A DNA stretch of 64,000 bases from Pleodorina starrii. Taxonomy: Eukaryota > Chlorophyta > Chlorophyceae > Chlamydomonadales > Volvocaceae. The notes beneath the pieces were generated by a model that worked only from the letters and a program-made list of their open reading frames with translations, ran no database searches and had not been told where the DNA came from. The position numbers and the translations under genes are program-made. Location of the stretch: the NCBI GenBank assembly GCA_030267565.1, contig BRXU01000046.1:186001-250000 (forward strand), in the 5' to 3' direction. This document shows, in pieces, positions 20,301-33,724 of the stretch (positions are counted from its first letter, which is position 1; each line of letters starts with the position of its first letter).

Positions 20301-23300
20301 TGAAGGTCCTCCACAACAGAGCGCATCCAGGGGAACCGGCATCCACTGCAGGCGCACGCCCTCCCCGCCCCCTCACCTCGTCCAGCTCGTCCGCGTTAAC
20401 AATGATCGCAAGACCGCAAAGCTGCGCGAGACGGAACTCCTTCTCGTCCACGCAGGCGTAGCAGACCTGTGGGCACGTTCAAGTTCCGCACAAGATCGGC
20501 GGCACCCGAAACCCGTGGGGCAGCACAGACGGTTATTGCTCTTCCTGCACGGCGGGAGTATACATGTCCATGCTCCCATCGAAGGCCGCGCAGGAGGGGC
20601 GAGCGGAAGCACCTCACCTATGCGCAGAAACGTCAATAAGCGACGGCAAAACCTCGTCCAGTCACAGCCGCAAGTCCAGGACAAGTTGGAAGCCTACCCT
20701 CATCAAACAACCGCCATAGGCCACGGTATACAGCCTTACATAGGTACCATGGTGCAATTCCTTTTATCGTGATGGCGGGCTGGGAGGCGCGCTGCCGCGA
20801 GGTGAGGGAAGGATGTTGCGCTGCCCCTCCGTGCGCTAGCGCTTGCGTGCTTGCGTACCTCTTTCCAGGTCTTGGGGCTGTTGGCCTTGCGCGCCGCGTC
20901 CACGGCCTGCTGGAACTGCCGCAGCCGGACGAGCGTGGACGCCAGGCGGCCGTAGTTGGGCAGGTGCGCGAACAGGACGCGCGCCGCCTCGTAGAGGCCC
21001 TCGTCGTAGCAGCGGTCGCCGCATGCCTGCAGGTTGGCCTGGTGCGTGGACGAGATGAACTCCTCCAGCGCCGCCATGTTGTTGGTCTTAGCGTACGCGT
21101 ACACCAGCTCGGTGTCCACCTGCAGGTGAGTGAGGACCGTTGGTGGGTTGGGTTGCGACAGCAGACTTCGAGGGGCGGGGCGCGAAGAGGGAGAGCTGCG
21201 AGGTTGTGCTTAGGTGCGGTGCTACCGGTACTCTGAGCGATGTGGTTGCGCTCGGGGCCCAAAAGATGTGCGCAGTGCTTTGCTTTCTCGTTTCAACACC
21301 ACCTCAACACCGCCAGTGCTGCAATCCAACGAGCTTCATACCCTATTTGTTTACGACAGTGCAAGGACAGGGAGACGCCAAACCGTGAGCACGCCAAGCC
21401 ATGAGCCTGTGTGTGGGTCGGGTGCGCTGCAAGGGATCTCAACATGCCGCCACGTTCTACCGACTCTGCAGTCTGGTGCCTTCCGTGACGCCGTGACGCA
21501 ACAAGGGACGCGATCCAAATGACGCTTTCGCGCGCGCCGACCTACCTTGGCCTCCTTGATCTTCTTGCGCACCATCAGCAGGTACTTGACCAAGTCGTCG
21601 TAGCAGCCCGACTCCTTGGCGGCCTCCGTGACGGCCACGTACCTGCAGAACAACGTGTCATGCTCGTAACCCCAGCATTCACTTTTCCAGCTTTCGCGCT
21701 GTGGCCACGTGCTGAACAGGCCAGGTCATGACAACCAGCCGGCTTGCCCGGCCCCGATCAGGTTGATGCCAAGGCGCGTCACGCCTTACGCTTTGCCGGC
21801 ACGTGACGGATACAGCAGTACCATTGCTTATACAGGCATGGGCACCGGGGATGGAGAACGACATACATCAGTGTTCGTGCCGCCCCCGCAGATTCGCCGT
21901 CCTGACGGATCACCTGGTGGAGTCGTTGGCCTTCAGGTACGACGCGATCGCCTCGGCGACCATCCCCTCCGCAAGCTGCGCGTGCGCGAGCTCGCTCCAG
22001 ACCGGGGCCTCGTCGCACTTGGACGCCCACTCGGACGCCCGGGCAATGTCCTTGATCTGCTCAATCAAGACCTGTCAGGGTTGGGAGGGTCACGCATGCC
22101 CAAGTAAATGACGACGCCATCCGTCACACGGCAGGGAGCCCTGACGCCGAAACCGCAGCATGACGCCCAGGACAGTATCCGAGCCCAGTGTTGATGAGGC
22201 GCGTGCTAAGCGTGGGCAATGGCCACATGCGCCCGGTGAGATACAGGGAGAGGCTTGCAAAGCATGGCCATTATATAAGTTGTTGCGTCGGACGTGACAG
22301 GGGAGGACGTCTTAAAGCAAACCAGGGGCTCACCTTGATGGCCTCCACGCGCTTGTTGAACTTTTTGTAGATCTCAAACGCCTCCTCCGCCAGGCCGTGC
22401 TCAATGGCCTTCTCCGCCACAGCGGGGCCATCGAAGTTGTCCAAGCGGTAGATGTAGCCCTGCGCCGCACCGCCACCCAGGAAGCAAAGCCGCGGCGGCA
22501 GCCGCGTTGGATACGGGAAGCGCAATACCCTCCAATGCTGTGGCTGTCATGCTCAAACAACAGTGTTTGCGGCCCCAGCGGAGCGTCCACTGTGCGCAAT
22601 TGATTTTAACGCATCAAGAATGGGCCATCAGCCCATCACCAGCAAGGATAGGAACCGCCCCCCTCCGCCATCACCCGCCCTCACCTTGACGCGCGTCTTA
22701 TCGGACTTGATGGCGGTGAGGATGAGCAGGTTTTGCAGGTTGGCGTTGTTGGAGAAGGCGCTGTTCTGCAGCACGATCTTCTCCAGCAGCTCGATCAGCT
22801 CCGACTGCAGGCCTTGAGCCATGAACGCCTTGACGGTCACGCTGACCTGCAGCCACCACGAAAAACGGCAAGTCGCCGGGCCTGCTTAGCTCTCCCATGT
22901 CACGAACCGAAAGCAGTGGAACGCACGCACGAGTGCATCCCCACCCTAAGCTACGGCATCTTAAGTGGATAAGAACCCGACTCTCAAAGCGATTCCCGTG
23001 GAGCCCTGGACATGGTCCCATCCGGTATTGGGCACGCCGCCAAGGGGCCATGTTCGCCGTCTCGTAGCTGGGTCACAGCCAGAGTGGTTCCTCGAGACAC
23101 TGCTACACGAGGGAAATGTACAGGGTGCCGTTCCAACCACCCCACGTATGGGCTCCACGGAGGAGCTTCCACCTGCCCCAAAGCAGCCAAACCTACCTGC
23201 TCCGGGTTGCGGCTCTCCGGCAGGGCGGTGCCGACCACCTGCTCAATGAGGGAGGCGCGGTGCGTGTTGGACTCGTCGAGGACCTTCTCCCACAGGGCCG

Positions 23301-26300
23301 GATCCGCCCGCTCGACGATGTACCTGGGGGGGCGGGCGCAAACAGAGCACCGCAGAGATCGTGGACGTGAAGAAGTCCCGGAGTCGCGCTAACCATGCAT
23401 TCGGCATTCCCCTTTACGTAAGAAGTCAGGGCGCGAGCCCATAGCGCCCTACGCAGCGTGCAGAGGCTGCTCACCTGGCCTGAGGCTTGAAGAGCGCATT
23501 CTTGGACGTGCACTCAATGAGCGCGTCGTCGCAGCTGCCACGCTTGTAGGCGATGAATGCGAGGTTGGGGTCACGCTTCTCAGCATACCTGCCATCAGCG
23601 GAGACGTCATGGGGAAGGGCATGTGTCAACGCACGCGCCGCAAGGCGCTGATCACCACGCATTTGCCGTTAAGAGACGGATTTTCGCCCGGTTGGCTTTG
23701 AAAGTACAATCGTGGTCAGGTAGCGGAGAAATGGCATGCCCAGTATCCGCTTTAATGCACTGCCAAAGTTTGACGCAGGGTAGCCCGGCACGAGCACTCC
23801 TCCGCCTACGAACTCACTTGCCCACGACCAGCGAATCGTAGTATGGGTTGGTGGTGAGGAAGTGCTCCGGGTTGTTGTTCGTGTCGATGATGATCTTGCC
23901 TGCATGGCGAGAGGGCGGCACAGGGATACCGGTACAGGCCTGTCCAACGGAGTGGAATGGTGCGCAAGCAGCGGCAGCGGCAGAGGACACCGCCGTTCAG
24001 CCAGCATCCAATCGGGTCAGGACAGTAGCATCCACCCCAACACGCAAAGCACGTGCCCTCCATACCGCAAGCACGCGGCATTGCACGCGTGGACAGCACG
24101 AGGCCAATGCACACCATTGCGTCCCGCGCTCCCGACGGACACCACACGACAGGCAGCCCCCGTTCCTCACCCAGCGCGTTGTGCACGTGCGGGTCCTGGC
24201 TGCCCTCGCTGATGAGGTGCTCCAGGAAGGGCGTCAGCAGCTTGAGCCGGTTGCGGCGCTCCACCGCATCCACCAGGCCATCCACGGGCAGCAGCGAGCG
24301 CACCGACAGGATGAGGTTGTTGATGAACTCGTCGGGCGCCTCGCAGTCCAGCAGCGCGCCCACTACCTCGGGCGTCTTGGCGGGGTTGACTTTCTGCACG
24401 TAGCCCTCAATGTAGCGGAGCATGTTGTTGGCGAACCTGCAGTCCGAGGGGAGGGGCCCGAGTGGGAAGCGAACGAGATCAGACACGTGGAGAGGAGCAA
24501 GCAACAAAATGCATGCAAGCATTACCCCTCCTCACACCATGCGCTCACGCCCTTGGGCACGAGTTGCCCAGGAACGGCCCGCTCAGGCACATGCCCTTTC
24601 CCTTTTCCTGTATGCAGCCGTCCATACCAGAGCGTTGGCCCCAGAAGGTGGACCACCCTTTGCATCCTTCACAGCCCAGTCGCTGCTTCCTTGCGTCTCT
24701 GGGCCTATTCGCCGTTCCTCTCGCTCCCAGGCGCTCCCTGTTGCACTGCCACCGAAGCACCAGCATACCGCACTGCACTCACAGGTACTGGGTGAGGTCC
24801 CCGACCATGTCGAAGCGGTCGCACACGTTGATGAGCGGCCGCGCGTCCGGCAGCTTGGCCTCCATGAGGAACGCCTTGACCTTCTCCGGCGGGTAAAACG
24901 CCGACTCGCGCGTGGCGCGCTCCACCTCCTTGAGGTTGCCGGTGCGCGCCGCGGCCTCGATGTACTTGAAGTGCTCCTCGGGAGTCTGAGCGCGGCGTGG
25001 TGAGATTTAGGTGGCCAAGAAGCGGGCATGCGGGAGTGGTGAGTTGAAGCCGCAGCAGCGGCCGGCCGCCGGGGCAAGGACGGAGCCCAGCCAGGCCGAA
25101 AGCTCTCCCGTTTCGAAACGTACGCGACGTTCAGCGCAGCCCGCTTGCCAAACCAAGCAAAGGTGTCCACCCCGGGGCCCTTGAACACCGCCCCTGAACA
25201 CCGCACGTGTTGGATGCCCCTCTCCCTCACCTCGGTGAACGACATGCGCGCGCCCAGGTAAAAGTACAGGCCGTGGTACGAGTTGTACGCTTCGAACAGC
25301 TCGATGATCTTGGAGGGCGTGAGCTGCTCCGTGTACTCCTTGGCGATGTTGACCACCAGCTGCAGGTTCTGCGCCATGTTGCTCACCAGCAGCTCCTTCA
25401 GGCACTCCAGCGCCCAGTCGCTGCTCAGCGTGCCGAAGAACTCCACCAGCGCCTTGGCGCCCGATAGATAGAGCAAGAGAAGGGAAGCAGGGAAGGAAGG
25501 GAGGGAAACAAGCAGCAAATGGGTTGGTTCAGCCCAGGTAGAATAGTGGAGCAGGAGCTGGCATGAGGTCGCCAGGCGACGTCCCAGCCGTCCCAGCCGG
25601 CCGGGGGCGGCTACCGGTGGCGGGCCCCCAGTTACGAGGCGTCGAAACCTCTCGCTGCGACCGGTTGGCTGCATTTACCGCCATTCGCGTGCTACTTTTC
25701 CACGTCTGACAGGCCCGGTGAAAGTCTGCAGCCCCTTTATGCACGCACGCACGCGTTATGCACGCATTATGCACGCACACGCGCACGCGACCACCGCACT
25801 CGGCGCTCTGGGCTGCTCGCGCTCAATGACAAACGGCCACACGGCCAGCTCTGGGCTGCTGCTCACCTGAGGGTCGATGGCGTGCGTGTTGATGATGCAG
25901 CGCTTGATGTCCGACAGGTCGGTGTAGTGCTGCAGCGCGCGCATGTACAGCCCGGCCTTTTCGCACAGCTGTGCGACGCGCGGGCGGTCGTAGTGGCTGA
26001 GCGTCCCGCCCGCCAGGATGGCGTCCGCCACCTGCGCAACAGTGAAGTGAAGAAGCCAGACGCACATGCGAAACCATGGATGTCAACCGTTTACCCTGGT
26101 GGAACGTTTGCGGTGGGACGTTTGCGGGGCCCCTAGGCACAGTGGGCCTCCCCTCATCGCCGTCTCCTTCTCCGCTGCGAAATTCTCTTTATACACATCA
26201 TCGCAAGTTCGCAACCCAACCCTCCCCCCGGTCGGCCTCCGTAACCCACCTGCGGGTTGGTGACGAGGTTAACCTCCAGCAGCTTGGTCTGCAGCGGGGC

Positions 26301-29300
26301 CTGCTCCGCGCGATCACCCGCCAGCGCGTCCAGCAGGAAGGCCGTCGCCTCGCGAATCATGTTACGCTGCAAGGGGTTGACGCGGTGGCGCGTGCGGGCA
26401 GTTTTGAAAGTCTTGAAGGGCGCCTTGTGCTGCTGAAGAGGCGCTGGGCCAAAAACGCGCGAGACAGCCGCCCCGTCACGTCGCTGGCGCGCAGCGGCGG
26501 CGGCGCAGCAACATACTTGGCATGGCGAGGGAAGCACAACAAGACCATTGATTTCATGCCCGCCTTGCACGTCCAACGCTGCTCCGGCCCACGTGCAACC
26601 GACCCAACGGGTTGTTGCAAAGCTACTGTTTCACGGACTTGGCCGACGAAACCCCCGCTGCGCCCTTTGGCCGCCCTCCTGGGCAACCTCGCTCTCCCGC
26701 TGCGAGGCCCTTCCACCGCACCTGCAGGAACAGGTCCGCCATGACGTTGACGTCGACTGGCGGCGGCATCTGCTTCGCAATCATCTTGGCCAGAGCCACG
26801 GCGCCGTTCGGGTTGTTCATCATGAGGCTCTGCAGCAGGAACATGTAGTCCAGCTTCTGGCCGGTTGCGTTGGTGTACGCGATCAGCGCCTGGATGTCGC
26901 CCTTCTCCGCCAGCGTGGCAATGACCTGGAGGCGGCGGCAAGGGGGACAGCATGGAACGGAACTTGCATCTATGGCTGCTCCAGGGTCCGCCAGGTGCAG
27001 AATCCACCGTCCAGTATGGGAAGTTCATATGTGCATGCCATATTAGCAAGTCACAGCCGACTAGCAAGTCACAGCCGACAGCAGCAGCGGCGCGGGCCAT
27101 GCCCATGCAACCTGTCAACATAAACCGGCCGTGGGGGGCTGCGTCATATTCAGGACTGCTTTCTCGTCCGCCGGTCGCCAAAATCCGCATCGCCGACGAG
27201 GCATGCGCCGGCACGCGCAGAAAGCTGTCGCAAAGGTGCTTGCGGTTGCAGCCCTGCCTTTCCCTCACGTGCGGCCGCACCCGCCTACCTTCTGGCCGGC
27301 ACCGCACTGCTGGAAGACCTTCAGCGCAAAGTCCTTATCCCCGGCAGCACTGATGGCGTCGCCCAGCTCCTCGCACGCCTGGGCACCAGTAAGTTAGCAC
27401 GGGATTAGCAGTACGGCGTTATGAGTTTCACGCATAAGGGTGCGTCGTCGTGTTCCCATGCTGGCAGCCCTCTGTGCACCGTATTGGGGGCAGTTGCGTG
27501 AAATGGCAAGCGTGTCGGAAGTGCAGTTGCAACACCGATCGGCCCGCTTCATTTACCAAGCGTTATCAAGCGCCTCCATGCCCCTGCACCCATACAAACG
27601 AGGTAACCTGTGCAGGACCGCCCCGCACCGAGCAGACCCCTTCAAAATGTAACAGCTCATATGCCGCGTCGTCATTTAGACGAGGGCGTTCCGGAAGCAG
27701 GTTCACAACCAGTCACTGCTAGCTTCCAGGGCAGGGACCGGGAGCTGCCCACACGCCCCTGCGGTCCAAACTGACGCACCTCGAGCTTGCCCTCGCCCCA
27801 CCAGTTGACCAGCAGCTCCTTCTTGTTTTGGCTGAGGACCAGCCTAAACAACAGGAGAGGAGGGCAGGGTTGCAGCACTCAGACAGTTGAAGGCTTTTGG
27901 GGCGACGTGACGACGGCCGCGGGGCAAGCGTCTTCATGCCTGACGGAATACAGGCGTCGCTGGGCTTGGCCCTACGTAACCCAGTTTTGGAGGGGCCCAC
28001 CCCGCCCTCACCCCACCTTGCCAGCTCGCCGCTCTCAGGTCCATTGAGCTTGCCGCGCTGCAGCAGCACGCCCAGGTAGACCAAGATGGGCGGCTTCTGG
28101 CCCGGCGGCGGCATCGCCGACTTCAGCCGGTCCATCACCTCCTTCGTACGCAGCTGCCCCTGCACGCGGCAACGTTTCCCAAGCCATTAAGGGAATGCAT
28201 GCTCAATCAGTTTGGAGGGCAACTCCTGCTGTCTATGCTCGTTCAGTTTTAGCGTAGGACATGCCCGATATATTGGTACAGCCACATAAAAAGCCGTTGT
28301 CCTCAGGCGACGCTACCGGGGAAAGGCCAGATGTGAGCTGCATGGCGACACTGTTTGGTTGGGGATTGCAGCACCGGTAGCAGCCTTGCTCCACCCGTCC
28401 ACGTTCCGCCGTACCGTCCACTAACACTATAGACCCAATCCTCACGCCCCCTTGTCCTTTGCCGTGCGCCCAGGTCTGGCTCCCACCGCACGCCATCCGT
28501 CCGTTCCATGTCTGATCCTAGCAGCATAAACCAGCCCGTTCTCCCTTCGCCAAGGCGCGCAGCGCCAACCCCGTGCTCCGTAACCTACCTGCGGCGACTC
28601 CGCGGCGCATTCAGCCGCCTCCTTGTACTGCCCGGCAGCGAAGTATCGCTCGAACTGCTGGCCCACGAGCGCCTCCGCCCCCGGCAGGTTCCCGCGCTTC
28701 GCCATGGCCATCGCCAGGTCCAGGTTGCTCAGCTGCTGGCTGACGAAGGGCACCATGGACGCCTCGTTCACGGTCGCCAGCAGCACCTGGCCGCGCCTGC
28801 CGGACCGCAGGGCACATCCCCGGAATCGGACATCCGTCCGCTCGGTGGTTTGGGAATGACCCGTCCCCTATCTCGTCCAGCACCCACATCGGGTGGCTCG
28901 CCATGGAGCAGTGTAAAACCCAAAGCTTGTGCCCTCCACGACAGCCGGGGTGCCGCGAAACGCCCGTCGACTTCGGCAGGGCACCTTTCCGCAGGACAGC
29001 ATGTGCGGGCCCCTTTCCCCACACAACACAAGCCCCAATGAGGTACCTGTTGACGCAGAAGATGCCTCCAGTCGCTTCGCTGGTGCAAGCCAGGAACACT
29101 GGGTCGGTGCTAATGCGGTTGCGGTACACGGCCGTGGCCGACTCGAGGTCGTAGACAAACACGAAGCCGAGCTTTGAGATCACGTAAACCAGGCCGTACT
29201 TCTCGCTGATCTGCGAGCCGAAACAGTAATGCAACGTCAAGCGTCTGCAACGCTGCACCCTTGCACCAGGATTGTCTGGCAGCGTGGCGAGGCGCATGTC

Positions 29301-31393
29301 TTCCCAGTCGTCCGTGACCGTTCCTATCGAACTACTTCTCAAGCCGGCTTGCCCACCTCCACGCCATGAGCATCTTCCCACACATGAAGTGCCTCTCGCA
29401 TTTTGGAAGCTTTGGCATTCGCACATTGGCCTCTCCCAAACCCCTGCCATAACACCATGCGCCAAGCAAACCTACCGAGTTGCTACTCTGATTTAGCGTG
29501 GTAACCCCTTCGGTGTTGCCCCTGAACACGCCCTACCCCTGGCCTGCCCTATGAAGCCCTGACAACATACCTGCAGCGACACGGGGAAATCGTCCGCGAA
29601 ATCCGCCGGGAAGAACAGCTCCGCGCTGCGCTTGATGGCCCCGCCAGCTGCATGCACACATCCACACAGCCCCACGACAACCGGTTTTCAAGGCGGTTCC
29701 AGAATCACACTGCGCGCAAGGCTGTTACCATGTTAAGCGGCAATAAACCCCCCGCTGCAACGGGCGACACGACACACAACCCAGGCTGCGTCCCAAAGGG
29801 TCGATATGGTGCACACCCATTCCTCCCGCACTTGCGGGAAAGCCCTCTAAGCGGAGTCTCTTGTTGCGGCCCAGATGGTCTTCGATTGCAGGCGTTATGT
29901 GGGTCGCTTGTGTGAACAGCCCACTTCCCGGACCGCACTCCACTCAACTAACACATCACGGCTGCCATAACCAGGATACGACACGGATGCCCACGGCTGT
30001 CTGTGCTACTGCCGGTACGGCTGCGTCCCCACCGCCGGCTTGCTACTGCACTGGCTGCAGCGCACACAATGGCTTACCCGCGCCACCTCCAAGCTCGATG
30101 ACGTGAAGCTTGGACAGGATTTGCCCGTCCTTCAGCGTCTTCTGGGCAAAAGAGATGACCAGGCTCGGAGCATCCCGCCCAGTGAACTGCACGGATGAGG
30201 GTACAGATGTCCGAGCGTCAACACTCCCCACTTTGCATCCAGCAACCCCACACACACGCGTGCTGCGTGTCCTGGGACATGTCCCCATGCCGGCAACCCA
30301 TGACCTCGCAGCGCCCTGCCGTTCTGACCCCAGCGACTCCAATTTCGTACCTTCACGTTGGCGAAGGCCGCGGCATGCGCCTCCAGCGGCTGGCTCTTCG
30401 CCTGCTCGAAGGAGTACAGCTGCATCAGACCCTTCGCCAGTTGCGGCCTGCGAGCCGCATGAGTGAACCCAAGTTTGAGTTCAGTTACCATTACACCGGA
30501 AGATTCTAACGCCGTACTACCAGGTGAGTCCCGGCAAGCCCATTGCACAAGTCTTTTGTGCGAGTGACGGTCCTGCTTTCTGTTTCGCCGTGCGTTCCCA
30601 ACAACCCTCCCTCCCGTACCCCGGGTGACCCCACCTCTCCGGCGCGCCGGGTGCGATGCCCACAAGCACCGCCCACTTGCCGTCCGGACTGGTGCGATAG
30701 CTGATGATCTGGGCGCCTGCCAGGTTCGGGGTGCGATCGAACATCTTTGCGGGGGCGTCTGACGCGCCCTGCACGGGCACACCATGTCAATCGCGGGGGG
30801 TGAGCAGGCGCCCCGACACTCGTACGGGCCTCAGCGATGAGACCCATCCAGTGTTGTTGCCCCCCACACATTTCCATCGACATATCAATTAGGAAGATGT
30901 TAGCGGTGACCCACCTCCACGTCCCAGTGGTAGACTGCGGTGGAGGTTACAAGGCCGAGCACGGTGGGGCTGATCCACTTCCAAAACTCCACCGTCTCCG
31001 GCATTTGGTAAGCCTTCAGCTTCGTCTTTGTATCCAGGTTAAACACCTGAAGCGTGTCACCCGCCGTGCCCGCTGTGACTGCCTTCAGAGCGATGACCTT
31101 CTTGTCCAGACACATAAGGGCGCTGTCCGCGCTGATTTGCCGCCGAGCAGGCGACAGCGGGTTTGTCATGTCCACGATAACTACGGTGTTTTGCGCTCCG
31201 GTCTCCCGGATGCAGATGTACTTATCAGACTCCATCGTAACATTCTTGAACGAGATGAAATCTTGCGCGACCCCGATACTCGGAAGCTGCAAGCCAAACA
31301 CGTCGCCATAAGCTGATGCTGTATCCACATGATCCCGCAGCCAGGACTCACCGACAGCTTCTCCTGCACCAGGAGCGGAGCTGCCTGGGCCAT
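17338..31393 (-). CDS. CHC: Clathrin heavy chain, complete, 34 exons
   Basis: Exons from 5': 31352-31393, 30915-31286, 30635-30768, 30351-30447, 30078-30186, 29571-29647, 29047-29210, 28589-28796, 28017-28159, 27780-27843, 27289-27378, 26722-26925, 26250-26366, 25867-26031, 25231-25452, 24783-24985, 24171-24436, 23818-23899, 23475-23588, 23197-23323, 22685-22846, 22334-22459, 21914-22071, 21546-21642, 20859-21119, 20377-20466, 19975-20102, 19581-19788, 19146-19322, 18757-18864, 18317-18504, 17952-18090, 17761-17844, 17338-17565. They sum to 1718 codons with every phase consistent. The start is [14 protein letters not shown]. The N-terminal propeller (e.g. [23 protein letters not shown]) binds adaptors. 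Clathrin repeats follow (e.g. [37 protein letters not shown]). The Gly/Ala/Pro-rich tail ends in GAPGYGQY. It forms triskelia that coat vesicles at the plasma membrane and trans-Golgi. Confidence 0.97.
26159..26193 (+). mobile_element. 35-bp copy of an intron-associated terminal repeat (clathrin intron 13)
   Basis: These 35 bases are identical to the reverse complement of the left terminal repeat of the MRS2 intron element (37722-37756). They sit in clathrin intron 13 (26032-26249), 56 bp inside the donor, in the same orientation relative to the host gene as the donor-side repeat in MRS2. I see no opposite terminal repeat in this 218-bp intron, so it is a solo end or a deleted copy. Confidence 0.75.
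27043..27078. repeat. 18-bp tandem duplication in a clathrin intron
   Basis: TAGCAAGTCACAGCCGAC is repeated twice back to back within the intron between exons 11 and 12. It is a small local duplication with no evident function. Confidence 0.8.
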
Positions 31394-33724
31394 TGTGGCG
31401 ATCTGACGGACGTGACCCTATCAGCAGCTGCTCAAGTTCGTTATCGAGTCGTTCAAGGGTTATAAAGCAAGAAGTATAGGTCCCTCTACTCACAAGGCTG
31501 TCGCTCGCAGAGACCTGTAAAGCTGTCAGCACCGATAACACGGGCGAAGCGCTATGCCCCCAGTTACGTTCAGTTTAGGCGCCAGACAGGACCCTAATCA
31601 GGGATAGAATGATCGCCGGTGGTCTTACACGTATACAGCAACCGCGATTTGTACGGAATGCCGGAAAACGGTCACACACTCCGTATGGCCAGTGAGTGTG
31701 AGATAGAAGCCGCACTGCTTCATTGTAAGTTTGCCTTGATGCCTTCCCACGAGTAGCGGTTGGACAGACCTTAACTTACAGTCGTACATAACTTACGCTC
31801 GTACATAGTGCAGAAGTGCACTCTATGGGTGCGAGTCAAACGTAAGCACACTGCATCCATTGTGGCAGGTGAGATACCTTGCCGTAGGCCGGGCATTAGG
31901 GCCTGGTTGGGTTTGCGGGGCCTGGCCGGGGCAGCGGGGTGGCCGTTCAGGGCCGTTCCCCTCCAGACTCATAGACGCCCAAAGGTATGGAGGCTTACAG
32001 CTGCGCCATGGTTGGACAAGGCGCTGTGGCTTCATATCCCTACATCCAATGCAGTCCCATGGTATAAAACCACATCACCGTCATAAGGCTGCTGGAACTG
32101 CTTTTGCGGTGCGAAGGCATCACCTCTGGCGCAAAGCGAGTGGGAATGGATCGTAGGTTAGCCGCCAGATGGTGTGATTTCGCGGTGTTGGAATTATTAA
32201 TATGTCGAAATTCGATAGCATGTACAGTTAGTACAGTCAAGCTTACGACGCCGCTGACACTTACGCTGTTCCGGGCGTCACGAACGTTCGATGCCCGCTT
32301 CGAATCCTCATCACTTAACCCGAAGCGCCCTGAGCCGTGGCAGCTGCGCGCCGTAGCGCGCCGTGGCAAAAGCGTTTCGCTGAGGCCTCTGCCGGCAGTA
32401 CACCGTACCTCGTACCGTAACCCTACGGCCTGCAACCCTGCATCCACAACCCGACCAAATCCACCGAAAACAAAAGCAAGTGAATAGCCCCCATCCCAAA
32501 CAACGGCCGCCGGTTCACGGCGCCCCGCGCGAATGACAGCACAAGCAGGCCAGCCAGGCCTGCTTCCCACGCGAACACTGCACCGCCAAGGGATACGGGC
32601 GAGGACCGCCGGCTCCCACACCCTCCCAAGGTTACTGACAACTACTGTAATGATAGCTGCCGCGTGACACCCCACGGTTACCCGCGGGCAAGGCGCTCCC
32701 TGCATCCCTGGTGCGGCAACACCCGCATGGCGTCGCAGCCTTGCCCCCGTCCCCGTCCCCTTGCGATGTGCCTGTCCACAGCCTCCCCCATTGCCACGCA
32801 GGGCCGGTCACCGCGTAGGGTGCGACGAATAGGTCAGACCTGTGATCCGGCTGATCCCCATCCCCAGCTCACAATATCCGAACCCCCCGGGCAGCAAGCG
32901 ATGGCCGCAGCGAACACAAGAAAACGAATGTTGGTATTGCACACAAGCCCAGCGCTCGACAAACATGACGGCCCCACCGTTTCGGGCCGTCATGAAGGTC
33001 AACCAGCAATAATCCGAACGGGCGCTTCATTCACTTCGAACACGTGATAGACAGCTAAACACCGAGCGGCGCGGGCGTGGTTGCGATCTCGCCTCCATCA
33101 CGCCCGCTCCAATCCGTACATGTACCCTGCTGGGGTCTCCCCCATCCGCCTAAAAGACCAACACCGCGACCACGGCGGCATGTACTGTTTGGCTGCCTGT
33201 ACACACCTCTGGCCTCGTTCCCCTCGCTTGGCACGTGTAGCCGTTGACGTGCTCTAGGTTCGAACCCAAAGCTCCAGACACACACGCTACCATTTGCCAG
33301 TTTCATCCATTCGGCGGCGCTTCCCGGCGCCTGATGCTGGTCATGCTCCTCTCATGTCGGAAAATGCAGTAAAGGCCGCACGCACCCTCGCCCACACGAC
33401 CTTCGCCCCCCTGTCCACGACTGCACCACTCACATGCGCCCACAGCCTGCGTCGCCTCGTGCCTCCCGTTCCCAGACCAGTTGACATCGCGGCCCCTGCA
33501 CAACCGCCCTCCGGGCGGATCACCAGACAGCCATGATCACTCCCTGGTGGCCCGCACGGACGAAAGCAAACGCAACAGTGCATCCGCGCCGCTGTACCCA
33601 CTTACAATCGCCGCCACCGGCGGCGGCGACGCCGGCAGAGCCCGTGAGCCTAATGCCGCCGCCGCGTAGCACCCACCCACCCACCCAGCCCCTTCCCCCC
33701 AGCCCCGAGTCCGCACCCCCCAGT
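31394..33724. other. Clathrin promoter side and MRS2 3' side, no recognised gene
   Basis: This 2.3-kb stretch lies between the clathrin start and the MRS2 stop. The right ~120 bases are probably MRS2 3' UTR and the left part is the clathrin 5' leader and promoter. Short frames on both strands (for example around 32040-32700) carry no domain I recognise. Confidence 0.4.
33602..33606 (-). terminator. Probable MRS2 polyadenylation signal TGTAA
   Basis: TGTAA on the MRS2 strand, about 120 nt after the stop codon at 33725. Confidence 0.55.

Noticed and set aside
33246..33265. GGTTCGAACCC as a tRNA T-arm
   Set aside because: Palindromic word without matching acceptor, D or anticodon stems around it.
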